DNA of 64,000 bases from Aphelocoma coerulescens (lineage: Eukaryota > Chordata > Aves > Passeriformes > Corvidae): contig NC_091016.1 in assembly GCF_041296385.1 (NCBI RefSeq), positions 15,351,497 through 15,415,496 of the forward strand, in the 5' to 3' direction. How positions within the stretch are numbered: the stretch's first letter is position 1; every line of letters starts with the position of its first letter. The notes beneath the pieces were generated by a model. It worked only from the letters and a program-made list of their open reading frames with translations. It was not told the origin of the DNA and did not search any database. The position numbers and the translations under genes were made by a program. This document shows positions 54,661-64,000 of this stretch, in pieces.

Positions 54661-56196
54661 GGCATAAAAAGGCACAAAAATTAATTTCTGGGCATAGGGC
54701 AGCGATAAGGAATACACATCATAAAGTCACCCCAAGACACTAGTATTTCTGAGGGAAATTTTTTTACACCAAACCACCTGGAGTCATCAAACAGCTGACC
54801 TGGCGTTTCGAGACATGGGCCAAGGGGGAACCTTTCAGTGTGTTTGGTCAAGGCCGGGCTATGCTCAAGGCAAAGGTGTGTCAGTGTACTCGGCTCCTTC
54901 TCTCCTCATGGTGTCCGGCAGGCACAGGAGCCCACAGCTCCTGCAGAAACCATCACGGCACTCCGTGGGAGCAAACTTGTGTCCAGTCCTCACACAGAGC
55001 TCTGGTGTCCAGCACTGCACCTCCTTGGAATGAGGAATTGTTGCAGTGCTCTTGGAAGGAGCTAAGGAGGTTTGGCCTTCAGATCAGCTCCTTCCTAGCT
55101 CCTGATTTGCTGCCCTGGCTAAGCTGCTGCCTGTGGCAACACTTGGTTCACAGCTGACAGCCCTGCTCTGCTGGCGGGCAGCCATTGCAGGAGCTTTTGC
55201 TGGGGTCATTGAACCTTTCAGATCTTCCCAAGGAGAGCTAAGGAGGGAACTTGTCAAAGGAGCATTGCCTGGGCAAAGCTTTTAACATTAAATCTTTTCT
55301 TTGTGCTCACTACCATGCACAGTAAATATTTGAGGAAGCAAGCTTCCTGCTCCAGAAATTCCTCCAATCAGTCAGATTGCCAGAAAGAAAATGCAGATTT
55401 GAGATGTGTCATCTCACTTTAATTCATTGTATAGAGAAATACAGGAGCACTTCTTGTGAGCTGTGTGTCTAACCTAAGTGACCTTGCCACCAAGAACTGA
55501 GAAAAGTGGGGAGAGATGGAATCAGTGGCACAAGGATCTGCAGTAGGATTCTCCCGCAGGCCTGAGGAAAGTGCCCCGGGGTTCCACTGGGCCATGGCTT
55601 TTTACATCAAAACTTCATGCTTCACGCTGGGGTGGTGAATCTTCCCTGGCCTTATCAGGCCACACTGTGATCTCAGAAATGCTTGTTAGGCCTCAGCCTT
55701 GATGAACAGCCCCTGGACTAAGCTCCTCTTGGGCTTGCCCAAAACACTGAGTGCTCCCAGGAACTTGTGCTGTCTAACCAGATCCTGGGGTTTTCTATGA
55801 ACAGTCTTGGAAACTACTTTTCTTGCCTGAATGCCATAACATCCTTCTTCTCGCACTTCCAAAGACAGGCTGCTGACCCAAAGTGCGGCCATGAGGAAGC
55901 ATTTTATGACTGAAGCCCACTGTCTTGTGGCCCATCAACAGCGGCCCAAAAGGAAGCCCTCGAAGCTCTCCTGGACCACAGCAGCTGCCACTGGCAACCT
56001 CCAGTGGGGCCTCTCAGAGCCAGCGAGCTCAAGTTTCCTGTACTCACAGGATCGTCGATCAACAATGGATCCTGGGCCAATCCCCCCACTCCTCACGGCT
56101 CCAGTTTAACTACTGTTAAGCTTGAGTGCTGTTAAGCTTTTAGGCCACATTCCTTTTCATCCTTGTCCTTTCTCTCCCTTTGTCAAACCCGTCTAA

Positions 56197-56227
<31 letters not shown>

Positions 56228-57879
56228 GCGTTCTCAGTTCATGTCTGGTTTGATTGACTGCATTTTGTTTGTTGCTTTTTTCCCTTGTTGTGCCTTAAAG
56301 GACTAGTAAGTAATAGTGTGAATGTTGCCAACAAATTTTGTTGAGCTGTTACTTCATATTCTGCACTAGTTTGAAAACAAACCAGTGAGAAATCACAAGA
56401 CAGAACTGTAATTTAATAGGAAAATGAAAATAATTGCAATAGTACAAGAACACTGACAGAGTCAGGATACAACCTGACACCCTGTTAATCAGGGTGGTGG
56501 TAGCAGCCCAGATGAAGTGGTCCTATTGAAGCAGTGATCCTGTTGAAGGCTCTGGTCTTCAGCTGAAGGTCCAGTAGTAACTCTTATCCTCTGGGAACCC
56601 AGGAGGGAAGAACTGCTTGTGCTTCAATCCTACCTGATTATATCCAGGTGGGAATGCTTGGCTCCTCCCCCTGGGTGGAGCATCTCCCAAGGGGCTGATG
56701 TAATTCTATGAGTCATGCAGTGGGTCATTGCTTGCCCATTAAACAGAGATAGCCTCCAGAGGGATTTAGCAAGGATGAGTCATGGTAGGAGATAACAAAC
56801 ACAGCCCCATCTCTTTTAACAGCTTGTGAAGGTGACAATAGAATACATACTGTTGGTTGCATCTTACACTGTAACCTAGGACATATTCAATCTGGTTTTA
56901 CTGATAACCTTGACAGTGAATTTTTAAGCAATCTCAGACACTCGTTCATAACAAGCCTTGGGAGCATGAGCTACAGGGCTGACATTGGAAAGCAGGAGAA
57001 TCACTCTAAAGTGACGAGTTTAAATGTGCATTTCATTGCTCTTCTATTTATTTCATTCGATTAAGCCAAGCCAAGCTTTTCTTGGAGGCAGAATGTGTGT
57101 GGGATGTACTACGCCATTATCCCATAACTCTGGGCTGAATGGCACCCAGGCTGCAGTACAGATTTGAGGAACCCTTGTCACCTGTTCAATAACCTCACAG
57201 TTCGCTCATCCTTCTGCAAACAAGTCGCAAACAACGCTGTTGGACTGCTGTCCTGGGTAAATATACATACAGATGCCTTTTCCAAAGCAGTGCCTCTTTT
57301 GCCAGTGAAATACACGTCCTCTTCTTACCTATGGAATTGTGATTGAAGACACCTCTGAGCCAGATCTGTCTGAGATTGCAAAGGAGCAAAGCTTTGGGAT
57401 TTGGGCACATTCTCTTTGTTGCTTTGCTCAGGCCTTTTGTGAGCACAGAATACATTGAGGCAGAAAAATGTAGACTACACAGGATCTTCTGGGTCCATTG
57501 TCCCCCAAACATGGTAATAGGTGGCCCCATTGGAATGCTAACTAACAAACAGCAGCACAAATGACATGAAGAAAACATGGCAAAAGAGGAAGAGGAGAGG
57601 CCCTGTGAGGAAAGAATACCGTGAGACAGTGGCTTGTTGAGTCAGCTGCACTCTGACAACCTCTAGGCCAGCAGGTCTCACATTCTCGGCTTGTTTTTTT
57701 TTTTAATTATTTTATTTAAAACCGAAAAAAAACCCCTCAAAGTAAAAGATATACTGTTGAAAATCTATTTTCAAATTTTAAAAGATAAAATTACAACACA
57801 TTTATTCAAACCTACATCTACATATCAGAACATATGTACATCTGTAACTACAAAGCCTAATGTAAAAATCCAAATCTTC

Positions 57880-58521
57880 AAACATTCTTCAGACAGGCAG
57901 AACCCTCTTCCTGAGCTCGAGGAAAGAGAGCTCTTCTGGACAGGAGGCAAGGGCTTTGACGGTTAGGGAACATAGGAAATGTCCAAGGAAAACTTCTTGA
58001 TAAGACTGTAGCCAGTCACGCCTGCAAAGTGGAGACACAAAATATAAGAGAGGCCGCAATGCAAACCTAAAGCATCTGAAGCTACGTATTTAATGGGACA
58101 GACCACCTGGAAACTTCTAAAGAGCTGCACAGGGAAACACGCTCCTGCCAGCAGCCACTTGAGGCAGACCAGGGGGACACCCTGACCCACTTCCAGAGAG
58201 CCAGCACAGGAACAGCCTGGCCTCTGGGCTGCCCTGGGACAGCAGGGAGCCCAGAGCCCTGTGCTTTCCAGGAATGGCTCAGCTGCACACGCACCCTCCT
58301 GCTCCTCTCCCGGCCCCACAGCTGAGCAGCCCTACAGCTACACGGGGCACTGGGAGCTGCACAGCTCATTGCAGGGGGCACATGCAGGGCAGAACTGTTC
58401 CCTGGCAATGTGCCCAGGCTCTCTAGGCTGGCACAAGAGCCTTCCTCCCGCCAGAGAGCGGCCCAGCTCCCGCCTTACCTCTTTGTGAGGCTGAGCCATG
58501 CTCAGCCTTCACCTTGTCCTC
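57880..58521 (-). pseudogene. Second copy of the broken Q/P linker-exon relic
   Basis: Partner of 3499-4141. The P-type exon reads LTGYSLIKKFSLDISYVP and then stops; in the first copy the same region differs by a small indel after the acceptor. Confidence 0.7.
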
Positions 58522-58674
58522 AATCGGAAGTTGCTTCAGGCACCCCATGCCACGACTAGGAAGGGGGGTGGAGAGAGCGGGGGCAGGTGCACACCCTTCC
58601 TTTGCATTCTGTCATTTTTGGCACAGCTAAGAAGTCACATCCGGAGGTGTCCAACGCAGCACTTTGTCATCTTT

Positions 58675-58928
58675 CTACAGGTCATCAACACTCCACCAGC
58701 CCAAAATGTTGGAGAGGTTTTCCTGCACGTGCGGAGGCTGGCTGGCAGCATGCTTCCTCAGCTTGGCGCCCATCACCTTGTAGAGGGCGCAGGCAAGCTT
58801 GGTGACCACAGTGCAGACATTGGCGCTTCGGACAGGCAGCGCCTTGTTCCCCAGGAAGGACCAGAGCACGGGCAGGGCGTAGCGCTGGACGACTTCGGGG
58901 CTCCTGGGATAAACCCATCCCACAAGCG
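58675..58928 (-). CDS. TOGARAM2-like: Terminal exon of the second TOGARAM-like gene
   Basis: Same acceptor, frame and stop as 4295-4548; one silent change near the stop (GTC to GTT) is visible. Confidence 0.92.
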
Positions 58929-61110
58929 CTGCCGGAAGAGAGACACAAACTTCTTAACCACCAGCCTTAATGCAAACAAGGATCTACCTCTACTTGTGAT
59001 TTTGGGAGTCTCTCTGGCTAAGATCAGTGAAATAACAGTGAGAGCCTCATGATCCAGAAATGGGCAAAGCAGCTGAACATCCCCGAAACAGAACCACCAA
59101 GCTCTCAGGACTAATTTCTCCAAACAGAGCCTTGTACCTGTGGCAGACTTCACACCTTTACTAAATCATTCCACAATTTATTTCTGCATGAACAGTGACT
59201 GAAATGTCAAATTGCCGTTTATTTCCATTTAGAAGTTGTCGAAACCCACGCCAAAGATTTTGAAATGCACCATAGAGAGGCAGTTGAGAGATTTCTAATA
59301 AAAGGGATGATTCCATTGTTGTGACCTTTGATGTCAAGTGCCAAAAGTCTCATCTGGCTCTTCCCTTTGCTTGGTGGCACACGGCAAAGGGCAGTATTAG
59401 AACACACTTGGAAACTCCAGCCCACCAGAGATGGGTGCTGTTTGACAGCTGGATTTGAAACATCAGTGACTAGCCGGTGTCTTTGGCAGAAGGCTTTTGT
59501 GGCTTCTAACAAACAGCTGTTTCAAACCTCAGGCTGTCTTAGGTAATTAGCCAGACCCCATTGCCATGGCATTGGAGCATCTCCAAATTTTAATGGCATT
59601 TCCCCTCACAATGTTAATGGCATTTTTTCTTACAATGTGCGCTGAAATAGGGGAATAGAGAGAGAAGAATGCTACACAGGGGACAGAAATGTAACCAAAA
59701 CACAAGTGTTCTCTCCCGCTGTCTCCAAAGCCTGCTCTCTGCTCATTTTCTGAACTGTATCAAACACAGACAAAAATTTACTACCAACAGGCTCCTTGCA
59801 TGGCAGATTTGGCTGAGAGATCAAAACCTGATATGGTCTGGGGACCATTCTTATTTTCTGACCAGGCAAAATGTTATGTAGTCGCCATTGATTATTCTGT
59901 GGTGGAAGAGACTTCATTTTCTCTATGCTGTTAATCCACCAGCAGTCATCAACATTTAAACAGCTCCTGAAAGTACCTAAAACCAATTCTGCTAAGCAGG
60001 AAAAGGCTTACAGTACCCATTTTAAAATGGGAGTTCATTTGAGCTTACATGCAATTAAAGACATCGGTCACTACGCAACTTGCGCAGAGAAATCTCAGAG
60101 AGATTGCCACTAAATCTCAGAGAGAGCATCTGCTCTTTCTAGAGAAGTCCTAATTCCAGTTGAATTCCTTTATTTGAAGAAGAGATTAAAATAGCTGCAA
60201 AACTAAATTCCCTATTCCTGGAGATCTACTTTATTCAAATGCTCTGTAAAGGGCCTTTGACACTCCAATCGCTGAAGGTGCCCTTTTGAGATTCAGAATG
60301 AAGACACAAAGTGTATTAAACCTTGCATTTAAAGATGCTGGCATAATTAGCAGTGGATTTAGCCCCAGCTAAAGCAAGGCTATAAATAAAGCAAGGCTAT
60401 ACACTGTCTTCTCTAGCATATATTGAGATTATCATTTTTCCATCCCTTGGCTATTGCTGACATAGCAAGCTCCTCTGAGCAATCAATTATCAGCTGCATT
60501 TGGAGCATTTTGGGCAGCGCTGACATAGGAAGACCCTGACTGCACACCCTGAAATGCTCAGTCCAATGGCACTTTGACAGCACAGGCAGGGAGCCTCAGC
60601 ACTCTGCTTCTGCCCCTCTGCCCCCAAAGGCTGCCTTGCACAAAATCCGGGCCTCGTTAGGCTCGTGTGGGCTGAGTTTTGACCTAAGCTGTGACCCCCA
60701 GGCACTGCAGGCTTCCACCTCAAAACTTTCCAAGAGCAAAGCAAGAATTCTGTGAGGACAAAACAAATGGATCCCCTGAAACAGCATTTGCCACCATTTT
60801 CCCTAAAGGATCAGAGCTGTCCCGGAGCTTCCAAGAGAGGAGCCAGCTTGGGAATTTTTAGCCCCTCCCTTTCCTGGAGGCGGCTTCTGAGATGCCCCAG
60901 TGAGAGCTCAGCCCCGAGGCCGAGCGCCGCCCCCATCTCAGATGCTGCACACCTCTGCAGCAGCCAGGGAAAACCTGCCCAATACACCTTCCATGGGTAT
61001 TGGGCAGGAGGGACAAGCTCAGCACCTCCTGATTTGGACCTGTCTATTCACTGGCATTCCCTGTAAATTCTGCCTCGGAAGACCTCTTGGCTTAGAAGGG
61101 GAGGCCATAC

Positions 61111-61230
61111 CTGAGAGATGCTCCGTGACATCCAGCAGAGCTTGGCCCTTCAGTTCACTCCTTCGGTGGCTGAACTCTTTCATCAGTGATACTTTATCTA
61201 CAAGGGAAACACACATTTCTGCTCTCTCTT
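61111..61230 (-). CDS. TOGARAM2-like: TOG4 exon of the second TOGARAM-like gene
   Basis: Partner of 6731-6850; splice sites and coding sequence unchanged by eye. Confidence 0.88.
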
Positions 61231-62534
61231 CTGAGGTCATAAGACAAAGGACAGTGGGGAGGGAAAGGGCAGGGGCAACTACATTTTGTAAAAGAAAGGA
61301 AATTCCTGCCGATTTTTGAATCCTTTTCTTCTTTCCTTCCAGCCTACTTGGGAGGATTTTAAATTCCAAAAGAAAAGCTCTCCTTTCACATTTATAAATC
61401 CAAAGTTGTCTGCTGTACCAGGAGCTATGTAAAACATTTCACATCAGGGACCTCAAGAGTTCAATCACACGTCAGCAGTGAAAAGGTTTTGCATCCCAGA
61501 GCTTTGCAGAAGTGATCTTCTCCCTCCCCTATGGAAAAGGGTGAGAAGGCTCCAAAATTCACACATCCATTCCCACCTGAAGGATAAGCTGTTTTTAAAT
61601 TGCAGGTTACCTGTGTGGATCTAGGGACAAGACACCAAGTTACTCATACAAGAGCTATTACTGCTCAGTGCCTCAGTATCCTGTGGGTTTCGGTAACATC
61701 TGTGAAATCAGATCTTGGCAGAGAGACTGGAAAATGAACTGATTTCCCAATACTTGACCGTCGTATGTATTTTAGTTTTCCTTGTGCCTATCTGTTGCGG
61801 TTTTGGGGGTCTTGTTTGAGTTTAGACGCTGTTGCCTGCATTATCCTGCAAGCCTCCAGTCCTACCACTCTAATAAGCCAAGGCAAGCTTTTCCTGGAGA
61901 CAGAACGTGTGTGGGATGAACTGTGGTCCCTCACAGGGTCACCAGGGCTGGCAGTGACAAAGCAGGCAATCTGCTTCATTGGGAACCACTACAGAGCTAC
62001 ACCCCAGTGTGGGTTTCAGTAGCAGGGTATTATTAAGAGCTCCTTTCCTGCATGAGATACAAAAAGGAGGTCCCAAATGATCTTCATGCAAGCATGCAGT
62101 AAAGAACTGATCCTGCTGTCCTAATGAAGCTAATGCCTATAATGTGGAGCCTCCCAGGAGGCTGCTCTGCAGAGGTTCTGATGCGCCGGTGTCCCTTCAT
62201 GCCAACAGCAAAGGTATTCATTTGGGAAGTCAAATGGGGACCAGGCAAACTCCAAAAATCCCTTTGGCCCTGAATTCCAGCAAAGCTGTAGTCCAGCACT
62301 TCCTCTTCAGACAAGCAGCACAGAGCCAAGGGCTCCTGGGACTTTTGGGAAATGCCGATGCACATTCAGGCCTGTTGGGGGACTGGTGCGTAAGGACTGC
62401 ACCTGCACAGCTTCCGGTGGATGTCAGCTGGAGGTTTCCACAGACAACAACAGCTGTCAAGGCACTCAGCGTTCTCTTGACTTGCAGAGGCAGAGACACA
62501 GTTGAGGAGAGTCCATGCCAGGGCTCAGCCTTAC

Positions 62535-62751
62535 CTAAGTGAGCCATGGATGCTTCCAGCGCTTTCACAGCTGCGGCATATACCCCGTGGTCCTTTGAGT
62601 TTAGGTTGTTTGTTATTCCTTCAACCAAACAGATGATCACCGGGTTTAAGGCATCTTTCAGGACGCCTATGATTTCAGCCAGCACGTCCAGCGCCCTCTG
62701 CTTCACTTTCTTGTGCGTATCACCAAGTCTCGGGACAAAATAATCAAAAAT
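62535..62751 (-). CDS. TOGARAM2-like: TOG4 core exon of the second TOGARAM-like gene
   Basis: Partner of 8155-8371. KVKQKALD reads KVKQRALD and SKDPGVYA reads SKDHGVYA; both splice sites are kept. Confidence 0.92.
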
Positions 62752-63927
62752 CTGTGAAGAGAACAAACAACATGAAAGCTGGATTAAAATGTCCTTGTTT
62801 GAGGAAGGGATGTAGAAATGAGCACTCAGCAATGTAAAAGATGAAAGTGATCCTTCCTGTCAGGTCAGCACTTGCTTGCACAATTTTCCTGTGGGCCACT
62901 CACTGGAATGGTTGCGCAACCTCATGCTGGTTGAAAGATTTTCATATATTTTGAAGAGGTTTGGGCGGGGACAGAATAGTTCCTATGGTGTTTCTCTCCA
63001 CATCTAAATCATTAAATTAATCCCATTTATTGATGCAAAACAGTATCTTTGCTTTCCAAGTATGGAACCAGATATTTACAATGCCCGTTTTTCTACACAG
63101 TTGTCTCAAGTTCTGAGGGCAGTTATGATTTTGCCAAAACTATGGCTGGAGGAGATCCAGGTTTTGTTCCGTCTGTCTCAGAACCTGTGTCTGGAGAAGT
63201 GCAGGGCTCGGATCAACTCTTCCAGGATCCAGACCAATTGTCTACCTAGCAGGTAGACTTCTGAAATTTAATGTGCTGTACCGCTCTAATTAGAGCAGGT
63301 TCAGTCCCTTGACAGCCACATTATCAGGCACCATTTTCTGGACAAAGGGAAAAAGCAGCTCCTGGGAGGAGAAGGAAGAGATCTGTCCCTAGCTATTTCC
63401 CTCCTTTTCCAAAGAGAAAAAAACGACCCCCCCAAGAAGGGTGAGCACCGTCTTTACCAAGAGGAATAGGGATGCCGATGGAAACGAGTAGCCAGAGTTG
63501 TGCCTGTGCAAGACAAGTCGGAGTTTACAGAAGTATCCTTTGAAAAAAATTGGTTTAAACCTGCCCAGCCTGATACTTCTCTTCCCCATCCAAACCCATT
63601 TTTTTGTCTAGAGAATAATTGCCACGCTTTCAGTGGCTGCATTCCCTTCACTTAACCCAACTGGGAGTAGGAGACAGCAGAAGTTACACCAGCAGAAAAC
63701 TCTGTCCTCATTTGATGAACAACATCAATAGGCACCTGCCAGACAAATATATCTGGACTGAAATAACTTGTCCTGAAGCGTGGAGCTGAATTAAATATTT
63801 CAGGGTAAGAGGCACCAGCCTGTCCCACACAGCCAGGATGTAGTGCCAAGACACACTGAATTAACTTTCCTGCTACAGGCTTGGGAAAGGAGCTAAAGGA
63901 AAGGAACAATGAAGACACCCTACATAC

Positions 63928-64000
63928 TTGGACAGTGTTAGTGGAGACGAGCTGGGGGCTGGTTTTACACAGGTCTAGGAGGAGTGCCACTCCTTCCATC
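63928..64000 (-). CDS. TOGARAM2-like: Partial TOG4 exon of the second TOGARAM-like gene, cut by the window end
   Basis: Partner of the 3' part of 9548-9752, with the same TCCAA/GTATGT donor. The upstream exons lie outside the window. Confidence 0.9.

Larger units (their letters stand above)
54382..64000. repeat. Right copy of the ~54.38-kb tandem segmental duplication
   Basis: Matches 1-9620 collinearly. Coding exons in this copy keep their splice sites and reading frames, with a few amino-acid changes in the 62535-62751 exon (Lys to Arg and Pro to His). It is therefore the 3' end of a second, apparently intact TOGARAM-like gene whose remainder lies beyond the window. Confidence 0.97.

Noticed and set aside
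1..64000. Treating both tandem duplications as assembly artefacts
   Set aside because: The copies carry scattered substitutions and indels, and one 5.9-kb copy has an ERV the other lacks, so they are not simple duplicate contigs. A haplotype-merging error for the 54-kb repeat cannot be fully excluded without reads.

Overview
This looks like an avian, most likely passerine, nuclear genome. The evidence is CR1 LINE 3' ends with the bird-type TGATTCTRTGATT tail, spliced genes with vertebrate GT/AG introns, a GC-rich multi-exon PIM-type kinase of the kind known to be expanded in songbirds, and a betaretrovirus-like endogenous retrovirus (ERV). The species cannot be fixed from sequence alone.

The window is a little more than one period of a large tandem duplication. 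Bases 1-9620 recur at 54382-64000, shifted by about 54.38 kb, with only scattered substitutions and 1-2 base indels. Each unit carries one minus-strand gene with C-terminal TOG domains of the TOGARAM (crescerin) family and one plus-strand PIM-like Ser/Thr kinase, arranged head to head.

Layout of the first unit. 1-4294 is the 3' flank of the TOGARAM-like gene, with a broken copy of linker exons at about 3500-4141. 4295-21614 (minus) holds thirteen phase-compatible exons for the last linker plus TOG3 and TOG4; with the one base contributed by the preceding exon they total 683 codons including the stop. About 22556-40152 is a 5.917-kb unit present twice in tandem and holding repeated linker-exon candidates. 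A third, mosaic linker exon (40611-40886) follows, then a likely start exon (41618-41657) beside a CpG-rich 5' region. 42-47 kb is spacer with degenerate repeats and CR1 pieces, plus a PIM exon-2 fragment and a CpG-rich patch. 47442-49687 is an intact five-exon PIM-like kinase. 49.96-51.13 kb is a decayed PIM-like copy. 51.9-54.4 kb is repeat-rich spacer leading into the next unit.

Inside the first 5.917-kb copy, in a presumed intron and antisense to the TOGARAM-like gene, sits a young ERV (25982-31742). Its two 376-bp LTRs appear identical and it has a 7-bp target duplication. It keeps gag, a dUTPase/protease region, an RNase H remnant and integrase. The reverse transcriptase region and env are missing. 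The second 5.917-kb copy retains the empty site, so the insertion postdates that duplication.

How the parts fit: TOGARAM proteins act on axonemal microtubules through TOG domains, and PIM proteins are constitutively active kinases. I see no sign that the two products work together; they appear to be co-amplified as passengers of one segmental duplication. No tRNA, rRNA or CRISPR features were recognised.
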